64,000 nt of DNA from JAVXCQ01 sp036659415 (GCA_036659415.1 JAVXCQ010000008.1:4770-68769), one strand, 5' to 3'; positions 31,926-40,579 are shown, numbered from the stretch's first letter. Made by a program: numbers and translations. Notes: generated by a model from the sequence alone, not told the origin.

Positions 31926-32743
31926 TGACCTTAACAGAAAAATACGAACATTTAAAAACTAGCGTAGGCAATAATAAGCGCTTAGCGGTAGCTTTTTCCG
32001 GTGGCGTTGATTCTAGCTTGCTATTAGCTGTGGCCCGGGATGTACTGAACCAAGAAGTGGTCGCCCTCACGGCACATTCCGAATTTGTACCGGCTAGGGA
32101 AGTAGTAGCGGCGCAAGAGCTTGCACGTCAGTTGGGCGTGCGGCATTACTGCTTGCCGGTACAGGCTTTAGCGGTGGCCGAGGTAGCGGCTAATTCCCCG
32201 GAGCGTTGTTATTTTTGCAAGCGAGCTTTGTTTACCACTCTGCGGGATTTTGCTCATACCCTAGGCTTTGAGCAGGTCGTGGACGGTTCTAATCTTGACG
32301 ACCTTAGCGATTATCGTCCCGGGTTGCAAGCCTTAGTTAGCTTAGGCATTGGTAGCCCTTTGCGGGAAGCAGGACTAACCAAGGTAGATATTCGCACTTT
32401 GGCACGTCAGCTAGCACTTCCTAACTGGGATTTGCCGGCCGCTGCCTGTCTAGCATCACGCATTCCCTATGGTGATCTTATTACCCTGGCAAAAGTGCAA
32501 CAGGTGGAAGCGGCAGAACTAGTTTTAACGCAAGCAGGTTTTCAACAAGTGCGGGTGCGTTTACACGGTAACTTGGCTCGGCTAGAGGTTGCGGCGGCGG
32601 AATTTCCACGTTTTGCGGACGAGCAGCTACGACAGCAATTAATTGTTGCTTTGAAAACCTTGGGGATTACTTATGTGACCTTGGATTTAGAGGGGTATCG
32701 TACCGGTAGCCTTAATGAAGCTTTAATTCCCACTATTTCATAA
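31922..32743 (+). CDS. larE: ATP-dependent sacrificial sulfur transferase LarE
   Basis: A 273-residue PP-loop protein: AFSGGVDSSLL (residues 23-33), ERCYFCKRALF, DGSNLDDLSDYRPG and AAACLASRIPYG, whose Cys matches the sacrificial Cys176 of Lactobacillus LarE. LarE donates sulfur to build the nickel-pincer cofactor of lactate racemase and related enzymes, together with LarB and LarC. No larA, larB or larC is in this window. The start overlaps the upstream stop (ATGATG at 31922-31927). Confidence 0.9.
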   Translation: MMTLTEKYEHLKTSVGNNKRLAVAFSGGVDSSLLLAVARDVLNQEVVALTAHSEFVPAREVVAAQELARQLGVRHYCLPVQALAVAEVAANSPERCYFCKRALFTTLRDFAHTLGFEQVVDGSNLDDLSDYRPGLQALVSLGIGSPLREAGLTKVDIRTLARQLALPNWDLPAAACLASRIPYGDLITLAKVQQVEAAELVLTQAGFQQVRVRLHGNLARLEVAAAEFPRFADEQLRQQLIVALKTLGITYVTLDLEGYRTGSLNEALIPTIS

Positions 32744-32753
32744 ATGGACAAAA

Positions 32754-32794
32754 AACTGCCCGTCCTAGGCTGGAGTTACCTAGGACGGGCAGTT
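32754..32794 (-). terminator. terminator of the CodA-like gene (bidirectional)
   Basis: A perfect 16-bp stem (32754-32769, 32779-32794). On the minus strand it is followed by T4; it also closes larE. Confidence 0.85.
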
Positions 32795-32813
32795 ACTAAT
32801 TTAATTTGAAAAC

Positions 32814-34088
32814 TTAGTTGATTTCGTATTGCAAAAGAGTATTAGTAGTAGCTACGGATTCCGGAGCACGGACGAAAAGTGCTTCGCCGTTACGGATGGA
32901 CATTGCTACGTTAACACGTTCGCAAACTGCTTCAAACTCACCTTTGGCATTAAGTACGATGAAGTTAGCAGGTTTGCCTTCTTCTACGCCATAAGTGTCA
33001 AGAATGTTCAGGGTACGAGCACCGTTAATGGTGATCAGGTCAAGTGCATTTTCGATTTCAGGAATGGACATCATTTGAGCAATATGGATACCGGCATCAA
33101 GAATGTTCATTAAGTTGCCGTTCCCTAGTGGATACCAAGGGTCAGAGATAGAATCTTGTGCGAAGCAAACGTTGATACCAGCTTCGTTTAATTCTTTAAC
33201 ACGAGTTAGACCACGACGTTTCGGATAAGTATCGAAACGGCCTTGCAAATGGATGTTTTCTGTTGGGCAAGAGATGAAGTTAACTTTGGATAGGCCAAGC
33301 AATTTGAAAAGTTTGTAAGCATAAGCATTGTTGTAAGAACCCATCGCGCAAGTATGGCTGGCGGTTGAACGTTCGCCCATACCTAGACGGTAAGCTTCGG
33401 AAGCCAAGACTTCAATGAAGCGGGATTGGTCATCATCAGTTTCGTCGCAGTGGATATCAATCATTTTGTCATATTTTACAGCTAATTCAAAAGCTTTCTT
33501 TACGCTGCGTACGCCGTCTTCACGAGTGTACTCGAAATGAGGGATAGCGCCGACAAGATCAACGCCCATTTTACAAGCTTCTTCTACTAATTCGTCGCCG
33601 CCTTTGTAAGCGTACATACCTTCTTGAGGGAAAGCGATTATTTGTAGGTCGCAAGTTGCTTTAACTTCGTCACGCAATTCCAATAAAGCTTTGAGAGCAG
33701 TTAGTTTCGGATCAGTAACGTCCACGTGGGTTCTGATATGTTGAACGCCAGCGAGGATTTCTTTTTTCATAGCAATTTTAGCACGAGATTTAATCTCATC
33801 CATTGTTAAGCTGCCTTTTGTTTCGGACCAACGTTGGATTCCTTCAAATAAAGAACCGGTTTTGTTAGCTGCTGCTGGATTGAAAGCGGTGAAGACGTAG
33901 TCTAAATGGATATGAGGATCGCAATACGGAGGAACTACCAGTTTGCCACCAAGGTCTACAACTTCGTCTGCTTTAACAGTTGCTGCTAAACCTGGAGCGA
34001 TTTGTTTGAACTTGCCATCTACTACATAGATGTCTTTTAGGCCGTCTTGACCTTTGATTTTTGCATTAGTAAATAATGTTGTTTTCAT
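32814..34088 (-). CDS. codA: CodA-like amidohydrolase, probable creatinine or cytosine deaminase
   Basis: A 424-residue amidohydrolase close to E. coli cytosine deaminase along its length: metal ligands H59-x-H61 in DPHIHLD, TGSLFEGIQRW, IRTHVDV, IIAFPQEG, IDIHCDE, NIHLQGRFDTYPKRRG and DPWYPLG. At the active-site lid E. coli has HDDVF, where this protein has QDSIS: the catalytic Asp is kept but the next Asp (314) is Ser, a substrate-specificity position. A creatininase is encoded on the other side of the promoter region, so creatinine deaminase is a good alternative to cytosine deaminase. SD AAAGGAG. Codon bias suggests strong expression. Confidence 0.82.
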   Translation of the reverse strand: MKTTLFTNAKIKGQDGLKDIYVVDGKFKQIAPGLAATVKADEVVDLGGKLVVPPYCDPHIHLDYVFTAFNPAAANKTGSLFEGIQRWSETKGSLTMDEIKSRAKIAMKKEILAGVQHIRTHVDVTDPKLTALKALLELRDEVKATCDLQIIAFPQEGMYAYKGGDELVEEACKMGVDLVGAIPHFEYTREDGVRSVKKAFELAVKYDKMIDIHCDETDDDQSRFIEVLASEAYRLGMGERSTASHTCAMGSYNNAYAYKLFKLLGLSKVNFISCPTENIHLQGRFDTYPKRRGLTRVKELNEAGINVCFAQDSISDPWYPLGNGNLMNILDAGIHIAQMMSIPEIENALDLITINGARTLNILDTYGVEEGKPANFIVLNAKGEFEAVCERVNVAMSIRNGEALFVRAPESVATTNTLLQYEIN

Positions 34089-34136
34089 TATAAAGTCTCC
34101 TTTTAGATTATGTCTTGAGCGTCAGGCAAACATTAT

Positions 34137-34153
34137 AACGGAAACGCTTTGTC
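34137..34153. repeat. 17-bp repeat, copy 1 (CodA-like promoter)
   Basis: AACGGAAACRCTTTGTC lies here and at 34349-34365. This copy abuts the minus-strand -10 (TATAAT, 34137-34132) of the CodA-like gene, so a bound regulator could act on it. Confidence 0.55.
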
Positions 34154-34192
34154 GCATTTAGTATAACAAGTGAAGGGGAGAAAGGCACTGTA

Positions 34193-34232
34193 CTTAGTGC
34201 ACAAAATGAATGGGGTGTAGATGTGCATTAAG
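34193..34232. repeat. inverted repeat in the divergent region
   Basis: CTTAGTGCAC (34193-34202) and GTGCATTAAG (34223-34232) pair with one mismatch across 20 bases. This is a possible two-half-site operator. Confidence 0.4.
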
Positions 34233-34270
34233 TTCCACAAAAAATGCCCGCTAATTGGTGTTTTAGTACA

Positions 34271-34300
34271 TTGCCCGGTTTGCGACCGAAAGCGTATACT
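34271..34300 (+). promoter_or_regulatory. candidate creatininase promoter
   Basis: TTGCCC (34271-34276), 18 bp, TATACT (34295-34300), about 120 bases before the ATG. The 34089-34419 stretch otherwise holds only the repeats listed. Confidence 0.45.
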
Positions 34301-34348
34301 AAAGGTGCAGTAAGGCCGGCAACAAGCAAAGCGTCATAGACGACTTGC

Positions 34349-34365
34349 AACGGAAACACTTTGTC
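34349..34365. repeat. 17-bp repeat, copy 2 (creatininase leader)
   Basis: Second AACGGAAACRCTTTGTC, same strand as copy 1, about 55 bases before the creatininase start. It differs from copy 1 at one base. Confidence 0.55.
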
Positions 34366-34419
34366 AAACGGTTACCGCAAGGCTTTACAAAAAAACATAA
34401 TTTAAAGGAGAGATTCGAC

Positions 34420-35169
34420 ATGATTAGAATGAACGAAATGACTTGGATGGAATTTGATGCAAAAATTAAAGAAGGCGCAATTACAATTCTTCCTATTGGT
34501 GCTTGCGAGCAACATGGTCCTCATCTTCCATTGTGTGTAGACACAGTACTTGCTAACGGCTTTGCTGAAAAATTGGCTGAACGCGTTAACGGCATGGTAG
34601 CTCCAACATTAAACTATGGTTATAAATCCAAACCTCTTTCCGGTGGCGGCCCACTTTTCCCAGGTACTATTGACTTGAATGGTAACACTCTTGTTAACTT
34701 AACTTATGACATTCTTGAAGAATTAATCAAAGACGGCGTTAAAAAAATCATGGTTCTTAGCTGCCATTTTGAAAACGAAGCTTTCGTTTGCGAAGCTGTT
34801 GACTTGATTGCTCAAAAATATAACAAAGACATCAAAATTCTTATTGCTAACTGGTGGGATCCAATGCCATTAGAAATCATTGACCGCGTATTTGACGAAG
34901 TTCCATTCCCAGGTTGGGCTTTTGAACATGCTGCTGTTACTGAAACTTCCTTAATGATGGCTTTTGCTCCTGAATTAGTACACGAAGACAGAATGGTTGA
35001 CGCTCAAGGCGCAACTCCTTGCCCATACCACACTTACCCAGTACCGAAAGACGCAGTTCCTGCTACTGGTATCTTGGCTCCTGCTAAATCTTCCTCTGCT
35101 GCTCGTGGTCAATTGATCATTGATAGCGTTTTGGATGAATTGGTTAAAATCTGTCACAAAGAATTCTAA
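34420..35169 (+). CDS. creatininase (creatinine amidohydrolase) family protein
   Basis: A 249-residue member of the creatininase family. Metal ligands E30, H32 and D41 lie in GACEQHGPHLPLCVD; further on YGYKSKPLSGGG, FPGTIDLNG, SCHFENEAF (His and Glu), NWWDP and FEHAAVTETSLMM follow the Pseudomonas enzyme closely, including the substrate-loop Trp region. The enzyme interconverts creatinine and creatine. Other family members (MftE, deformylases) are less like it. The ATG at 34420 has AAAGGAG 9 bases upstream; an ORF start at 34345 is rejected. The codon bias is that of a strongly expressed gene. Confidence 0.82.
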   Translation: MIRMNEMTWMEFDAKIKEGAITILPIGACEQHGPHLPLCVDTVLANGFAEKLAERVNGMVAPTLNYGYKSKPLSGGGPLFPGTIDLNGNTLVNLTYDILEELIKDGVKKIMVLSCHFENEAFVCEAVDLIAQKYNKDIKILIANWWDPMPLEIIDRVFDEVPFPGWAFEHAAVTETSLMMAFAPELVHEDRMVDAQGATPCPYHTYPVPKDAVPATGILAPAKSSSAARGQLIIDSVLDELVKICHKEF

Positions 35170-35253
35170 GAAATATTTTACATCAGGCAGACTTTCTCTG
35201 AGTGAACTTTGTAGTTCACTTGGAGGAGGAAAACCATGTGAGGAGAATATATA

Positions 35254-36177
35254 ATGACCAATACAAAAGGCATCTTACTAACTATGCTTTCTGCAGTAAC
35301 TTTCGGGTTCGCTTTTACCCTCGGGCCCATGACTTACGGTGCTGGTGGCAGTAACCCTGTAACACTAACTTTTTTAAGAAATTTTCTTAGTTTACCTGTG
35401 CTTTTAGCTATTTTGTGGTATCAAGGTATTTCACTTAAAGTTACGACCAAAGAACTTTGGAGTTTGACTATTCTTGGCGGTATTGGCAACGCCATTACAA
35501 CGCTAATGTTGTTTATTTCCTTTTCTCTCATTGATGTGGGTATAGCCACTACGATTCACTTCATTTATCCGGTGTTCGTAACGCTTGGCTGCGTTCTCTT
35601 CTATAGAGAAAAACTAGGTTTACAAAAAATCATCGCTTTACTCATTGCTACTTCCGGTATCGCTTGCTTCTTCTTTGGCGTAGATACTAGTGCTGGTTTT
35701 GGTGGCGATATGGTCTTTGGCTTAATCTTGGCCATTGCTTCTGGTGTGACTTACGCTTTCTACATTATTTATATGGATAAAAGCGGTCTTAAAAACCAAC
35801 CTGTTTTCAAAATTACTTTCTATGTTGCTTTAATGTCTTCCATTGCGATGGGCATTTATGGACAAGCAACTAGTCAATTGGCGTGGACGACGCTAACACC
35901 TAAATCTTGGGTCATTTCTACAGTTTTTGCCCTCTTGTGTACTGTTGTAGCATTATCTTTGCTTCAAATAGGTATCAAACAAGTAGGTGCATCGACAGCT
36001 GCTATCTTAACAACTTTTGAACCAATCACCAGTATTATTTGTGGCGTTTTTCTTTTGGGAGAAACGGTTACTATGGTTAAAGTCATTGCGTGTGCTTTAA
36101 TCTTGACCGGTGTTGTTACTTTATCTTTAAGCAAGCAAAAGAAAGAACCGGAAGCGGAAGTAATCTTAGAGCATTAA
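35254..36177 (+). CDS. DMT superfamily (EamA) transporter
   Basis: A 307-residue protein with about ten membrane segments in two EamA repeats (first ends near residue 145; second begins GVTYAFYIIYMDKSG). It lies 84 bp after the creatininase gene in the same direction, with GGAGAATATA before the ATG. It may move creatinine, creatine or a product; the direction cannot be read from sequence. RhaT/EamA proteins are usually exporters of small metabolites. Confidence 0.82.
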   Translation: MTNTKGILLTMLSAVTFGFAFTLGPMTYGAGGSNPVTLTFLRNFLSLPVLLAILWYQGISLKVTTKELWSLTILGGIGNAITTLMLFISFSLIDVGIATTIHFIYPVFVTLGCVLFYREKLGLQKIIALLIATSGIACFFFGVDTSAGFGGDMVFGLILAIASGVTYAFYIIYMDKSGLKNQPVFKITFYVALMSSIAMGIYGQATSQLAWTTLTPKSWVISTVFALLCTVVALSLLQIGIKQVGASTAAILTTFEPITSIICGVFLLGETVTMVKVIACALILTGVVTLSLSKQKKEPEAEVILEH

Positions 36178-36234
36178 CAAATCAAACAAACAAATGCACA
36201 TGTTTACATAATCCTCCTTATATAAACATAAATA

Positions 36235-36282
36235 AAGCGGCAGTTCTTTTCTAGGCGCAAACCTAGAAAAGAACTGCCGCTT
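36235..36282. terminator. bidirectional terminator, 21-bp perfect stem
   Basis: Arms 36235-36255 and 36262-36282 with a 6-base loop, between the converging EamA and PucR genes. Confidence 0.9.
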
Positions 36283-36292
36283 GTTGGTTGTG

Positions 36293-37483
36293 TTATTCTC
36301 CTAAATAATCCTTGGCCACAATACTATTAAATAAGTCTAGTTTAACCGTGGCATCATCTAAATCCTTGCCTAAAAGGTCTCTGATTTGGTTGAGCCGATA
36401 CAGCAAAGTGTTGCGGTGAATGAAGAGTGCTTGGGAGGTTTTGACTAAATTAGAGTTGCAATAAAAATATTGTTTCAAAGTAGGTAATAATTCCGCTTTA
36501 TTTTGCAAGTCAAAATTAATCAAAGGGTCTAAGTTGTAGTGATAAAATTGTTTAATTTCTTCCGTATCTTCAATTTTAAACAGTAAGCGATAAATGCCCA
36601 GCTCTGCATAAGTGGCAATATGATTCTGACGTTGCATTTTTTTGCAAAGGCTGAGGGCACGCAAGGCCTCTATGTAACTTTGCTTAAAATCTTGAAGCTT
36701 TTCATAGATGCGACCGAAGCTCAGATACAGGTCGGACTCATTATGAATTTGCAGGAACAGAGGGTGGGCCGTTTTCAGATACTTGACTGCCGCAGCTGCT
36801 TGCTCCGCCGTTGTCGCCGAAATCAGACAAATAATATTATTAGCAGAAACCAGCGATACCAGATTAATTTTGTTCCCGGCACAAAGCTTTTTGATGGCGT
36901 GTTGCAATTTATCTTCTAAGCTGTCTTGCTGCAACATATCGACCTGTTGTTGGCTGGTCACATTAAAAATAGCGATGAAGCCATAGGGCAATAGTTTGAT
37001 TTCATTAATTTCTGCTTGTTCCGCCAGATTATCATAATCCACCTCCGGAGCAAATAAAAGGCGGCCGAGAAAGCTTTTAGCCCGTTTTTTTTCAAAGCTA
37101 TCAAACATGATGACGTCTGTAATCTCTCGGGTAACGTCAATTAGTTTTACGTTCCAGGGCATTTCAAACAAAGGAAACGCAGCAACGTTAGCTTGCTCGA
37201 TTAGCTCTGGGGGAATGGCCTTAATGTAATCGGTACCGACTAGTACCACAAGCCCGGCTAGACCTTTGACAATACACTCTTGAAGAATATCTTTAAGGTT
37301 ACTGGCAGAATGGGAAACACCGGTGATGAATAATAATTCCCCGCCATGAACCCAGTTAGCAACGCTGAGAGTTTGCCCTACATACGGCCAGGTTACATTG
37401 CGTTGCAAACCATTTTCGCCGGCCACTAACTTGATTTTATTAAAATGTTTTAAATGGAGTAAATCCATACAACTGATTGACAT
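36293..37483 (-). CDS. PucR family transcriptional regulator
   Basis: A 396-residue regulator: an N-terminal PucR domain (about 1-120, with GGELLFITG and KGLAGLVVLVG), a middle GGDEF-like region, and a C-terminal HTH_30 (about 330-390, with NLVKTSQALFIHRNTLLYRLNQI). PucR/CdaR proteins sense purine or related breakdown metabolites. Its place at the end of the creatinine cluster suggests it controls it. SD AGGAGGC. Confidence 0.88.
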   Translation of the reverse strand: MSISCMDLLHLKHFNKIKLVAGENGLQRNVTWPYVGQTLSVANWVHGGELLFITGVSHSASNLKDILQECIVKGLAGLVVLVGTDYIKAIPPELIEQANVAAFPLFEMPWNVKLIDVTREITDVIMFDSFEKKRAKSFLGRLLFAPEVDYDNLAEQAEINEIKLLPYGFIAIFNVTSQQQVDMLQQDSLEDKLQHAIKKLCAGNKINLVSLVSANNIICLISATTAEQAAAAVKYLKTAHPLFLQIHNESDLYLSFGRIYEKLQDFKQSYIEALRALSLCKKMQRQNHIATYAELGIYRLLFKIEDTEEIKQFYHYNLDPLINFDLQNKAELLPTLKQYFYCNSNLVKTSQALFIHRNTLLYRLNQIRDLLGKDLDDATVKLDLFNSIVAKDYLGE

Positions 37484-37585
37484 AGGGTGCCTCCTGACTA
37501 CTTACTTAATTCCTTCTCATTATAACAAAATTCGCTGGAGACAGTACGACAATTTGAACAAAGACAGAAAAAAAAGAGAGCGACT

Positions 37586-37597
37586 GACTGACCAGTC
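37586..37597. promoter_or_regulatory. candidate TetR-type operator before the DUF190 gene
   Basis: GACTG-AC-CAGTC, a perfect 5-bp dyad, sits about 24 bases before TATAAT (37621-37626), overlapping where a -35 would be. The form resembles TetR/AcrR sites. Confidence 0.35.
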
Positions 37598-37617
37598 TGT
37601 ATTTTAAAACTGATTGG

Positions 37618-37626
37618 TGCTATAAT
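37618..37626 (+). promoter_or_regulatory. extended -10 promoter of the DUF190 gene
   Basis: TGCTATAAT, 36 bases before the ATG at 37662. Confidence 0.55.
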
Positions 37627-37661
37627 AAATATGTAAGAACTTCGAAAAAGGGGTGCGTAAT

Positions 37662-38051
37662 ATGTCCGTTGAATTTAGAACTCTCACAATCCTTAAGGTT
37701 TACTTAGGCGAAGACACCTATTATGATGATAGACCCTTGTATAAGGCTATTATCGAAGAAGCACATACCTTGCATATAGCTGGGGCAACAGCTTATAAAT
37801 GCGTAGAAGGTTATGCCAGTGAAGTGCGGGGACATGAACGCAAATTACTTGTGAATTTTTCGGATTCTAGCAATCTGCCCATCGTCTTAGAGTTTGTCGA
37901 TACCAGAGAAAAGTTTGACCCGTTACTCAAGTTTTTAGAGAAAAATGTCCAGCGTGGTTTGGTGACGATTAGTGATGCTACTTGCTTAATGACTGAGTAT
38001 ATGAAAAAGGCCAGCCAAAGCGTGCAACAGGCAGCTATTGATAAAAAATAA
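37662..38051 (+). CDS. DUF190 domain-containing protein
   Basis: A 129-residue soluble protein of the DUF190 family, a PII-like ferredoxin fold: TLTILKVYLGEDTYYDDRPLYKAI at the N-terminus and HIAGATAYKCVEGYA, VEFVDTREKF and GLVTISDA after it. DUF190 proteins often sit beside CrcB fluoride channels or in gas-vesicle/ion loci; here it stands alone. A small-ligand sensor role is inference. ATG at 37662 has AAAGGGG 8 bases upstream; a GTG at 37653 is rejected. Confidence 0.85.
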   Translation: MSVEFRTLTILKVYLGEDTYYDDRPLYKAIIEEAHTLHIAGATAYKCVEGYASEVRGHERKLLVNFSDSSNLPIVLEFVDTREKFDPLLKFLEKNVQRGLVTISDATCLMTEYMKKASQSVQQAAIDKK

Positions 38052-38073
38052 ACCTAACTAAATATAAAGGCTT

Positions 38074-38102
38074 AAGACAGACCTCTTGGTCTGTCTTTTT
38101 TT
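38074..38102 (+). terminator. terminator after the DUF190 gene
   Basis: A perfect 10-bp stem (38074-38083, 38088-38097) with loop TCTT and a T run. The rest of 38103-38327 is A/T-rich and holds no gene I can support. Confidence 0.9.
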
Positions 38103-38327
38103 GTAAGTATACAAAAAACATTAAAAAACATTAAAAAAATCTGCAATTAGCAAACTTGCGTGTACACACTGTGCGGACGCTCACTAAATATGTTTTTGCT
38201 AATGTCCTGTTTAAAAACACAAAACACACAAACTAGGCGAGAAAGTACATGGAAACTTTGAATAAAAGGAACACTATGGCGAATTTGCAAGAAGAATAAT
38301 GGCAATACTTACAAAGTAGAGGGAATA

Positions 38328-38356
38328 TTGTAATACTTTTTGTGCCGTGCTATAAT
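38328..38356 (+). promoter_or_regulatory. liv operon promoter
   Basis: TTGTAA (38328-38333), 17 bp, TATAAT (38351-38356) with TGC before it (extended -10). 55 bases before the start codon. Confidence 0.7.
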
Positions 38357-38410
38357 GAAAACTAATTAAATAGCAAGCTTTGCAAAAAAACAAAAAAGGG
38401 GAAGATTGTT

Positions 38411-39565
38411 GTGAAAAAATTAATGGCGATGTTACTTGTTTCCGCTTTGGCAATTGGTGCTTTAACCGGTTGCGGTGGCGACAAGAAAAAGGACGCAGCG
38501 CAAGCTGATGTTGTCAAAGTAGGGGTATTTTTACCTTTGACCGGGGATAATGCTGCCGGTGGCGAGCTAGAGTTAAGGGGTATTAAACTAGCACAAAAAC
38601 TACACCCTGAAGTTTTGGGCAAAAAAGTGGAACTGGTAGTCAGCGACAATAAATCCGATAAAGCTGAAGCTGCTTCCGTAGCTGCTCGTTTGATTGAAAA
38701 AGACAAAGTTCGTGTCATCATCGGTTCCTATGGTTCTTCTTTATCCATGGCTGCCGGTAATATTGTGAAAGAAAACAAAGTTCCTGCTATTGGTACTAGC
38801 TGCACGAACCCACAAGTAACAGCTAACAATGACTATTACTTCCGTGCTTGTTTTATCGATCCTTTCCAAGGTACTGTTATGGCTAACTATGCTTTCAAAA
38901 ACGGTGCTAAAAGAATTGCCATCGTGCAAGAAGTTTCCAATGATTATGCTGTAGGTTTGGCTAAATTCTTTAAAGAAGCTTTCATTAAACTAACAGGCTC
39001 TCCTGATAGCATTATTGAAATTGCCAACTATCAAACCGGCGACAAAGATTTTTCTGCAATCTTGACGAACATTAAAGCACAAAATCCTGACGCTATTTTT
39101 GCTCCTGGTAACTTCACTGAATCCGCTCTTTTGATTAAACAAGGACGTCAACTGGGTATTACTGCTCCGTTCTTGGGCGGCGATACTTGGGAAACTCAAG
39201 AGTTTATCGATGTTGGTGGCAAAGAAGTTGAAGGCGTAGCACTTTCTACTGCTTTTGACCGTGAAAAAGCTACTACTGAAGAAGCGAAGAAGTTCTTAGA
39301 AGCTTATGTTAAAGAGTACAAAGGTGAACCTTCTGCTCTGACTGCTATGGCTTATGATGCTTACCTCATTGCTATAGACGGTATTAAACGTGCTAACAGC
39401 CTTGATTCCGTAAAAATCCGTGATGCAATTGCTACTACAAAAGACCTAGAATGTGTAACCGGTAAAACAACCCTTGATAAAAATGGCGACCCGATTAAAG
39501 GCGCTGTTATCAAGACGGTGCGTGACGGCAAATTCAAATTCATGGACTTCGTTGAAGCTAAATAA
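38411..39565 (+). CDS. branched-chain amino-acid ABC transporter substrate-binding lipoprotein
   Basis: A 384-residue type I binding protein with lipobox ALTGC (Cys21). VGVFLPLTGDNAAGGELELR, VVSDNKSDKAEA, IGSYGSSLSMAAG and VQEVSNDYAVGLAKFF are typical of LivJ/LivK. The GTG at 38411 has AGGGGAAG upstream. Codon use is strongly biased, and an attenuator follows, so this should be the most abundant component of the system. Leu/Ile/Val are the expected ligands by context, but related proteins bind amides or urea. Confidence 0.9.
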   Translation: MKKLMAMLLVSALAIGALTGCGGDKKKDAAQADVVKVGVFLPLTGDNAAGGELELRGIKLAQKLHPEVLGKKVELVVSDNKSDKAEAASVAARLIEKDKVRVIIGSYGSSLSMAAGNIVKENKVPAIGTSCTNPQVTANNDYYFRACFIDPFQGTVMANYAFKNGAKRIAIVQEVSNDYAVGLAKFFKEAFIKLTGSPDSIIEIANYQTGDKDFSAILTNIKAQNPDAIFAPGNFTESALLIKQGRQLGITAPFLGGDTWETQEFIDVGGKEVEGVALSTAFDREKATTEEAKKFLEAYVKEYKGEPSALTAMAYDAYLIAIDGIKRANSLDSVKIRDAIATTKDLECVTGKTTLDKNGDPIKGAVIKTVRDGKFKFMDFVEAK

Positions 39566-39598
39566 GTAAGACATTCAGTTTTAAAATTAAATGAAGAT

Positions 39599-39632
39599 GC
39601 TTCCTTCCCAAGGGAAGGAAGCAATTCTTTTT
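39599..39632 (+). terminator. attenuator between binding protein and livH
   Basis: An 11-bp perfect stem (39599-39609, 39612-39622) with a T6 run a few bases on. Confidence 0.75.
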
Positions 39633-39656
39633 TACTAAGTATGGTGGTGTAAACAA

Positions 39657-40577
39657 ATGGAGTTCTTCCAAGCAATTTTTAATATGTCCGGGGCAAGTTT
39701 TGCCCAACATATGGTCAACGGTATTTCTTTAGGCAGTCTGTATGCTATGATTGCTATCGGCTATACCATGGTTTATGGTATTTTGTTGATGATCAATTTT
39801 GCGCATGGCGACATTGTTATGATGGCCTGCTATTTTGCCTATTTTGGTATTTCTGTTTTTCATATTCCGTGGTATCTTACTTTTGTCGGTGTTATTATCG
39901 CTACGGCGATTTTAGGTGTTTTAGTCGAGCGCACGGCTTATCGTCCACTGCGGTCTGCACCTAAAAACTCTGTTTTGATTTCGGCGATCGGTGCTTCTTT
40001 CTTATTAGAAAACCTGGCTAACTATTTATTCAGTGGACGGCCAATGCGTTTTCCTAATATTGAACTTTTATCTCAGAATGTAACGATTGGTGGCGTCCAA
40101 ATCCAAGCAATCAGTTTATTAATTCCTGTGATTACTGTGATTTGTCTTTTCGCTTTGCTTCATATCGTTAATCATACAAAAACCGGTATGGCCATGCGTG
40201 CAGTGTCCAAAGATTATGAGATTGCTCGTGTGATGGGCATTAACATTGATAATGTTATTTCGACTACTTTTATTATCGGCTCCGGTTTGGCGGCTATTGG
40301 TGCTATTTTGTGGGGTATCCGTTATCCCGGTATTACACCGATGCTAGGCGTTATGCCAGGGCTAAAATGCTTTATTGCCGCCGTTATTGGTGGTATTGGT
40401 AATATTAAAGGTGCAGTGTTGGGTGGTTTCATTCTAGGCTTGGGCGAGATTTTGATTGTCGCCTTCTTCCCACAACTGTCCGGGTATCGTGACGCTTTTG
40501 CTTTTATTGTTTTGATTATAATTTTGTTTTATAAGCCTACCGGCCTTCTGGGCGAAAAAACAACGGAGAAGGTGTAA
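39657..40577 (+). CDS. livH: branched-chain amino-acid ABC transporter permease LivH
   Basis: A 306-residue permease with about eight segments. Motifs: NGISLGSLYAMIAIGYTMVYGI near the N-terminus, MRAVSKDYEIARVMGINID (EAA-type coupling loop) and CFIAAVIGGIGNIKGAVLGG. Followed 2 bp later by livM. Confidence 0.92.
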   Translation: MEFFQAIFNMSGASFAQHMVNGISLGSLYAMIAIGYTMVYGILLMINFAHGDIVMMACYFAYFGISVFHIPWYLTFVGVIIATAILGVLVERTAYRPLRSAPKNSVLISAIGASFLLENLANYLFSGRPMRFPNIELLSQNVTIGGVQIQAISLLIPVITVICLFALLHIVNHTKTGMAMRAVSKDYEIARVMGINIDNVISTTFIIGSGLAAIGAILWGIRYPGITPMLGVMPGLKCFIAAVIGGIGNIKGAVLGGFILGLGEILIVAFFPQLSGYRDAFAFIVLIIILFYKPTGLLGEKTTEKV

Positions 40578-40579
40578 CT

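Noticed and set aside
38275..38298. 7-codon ORF (MANLQEE) upstream of the liv operon
   Set aside because: Upstream of the likely liv promoter at 38328-38356, so it cannot be a leader of that transcript; weak RBS.
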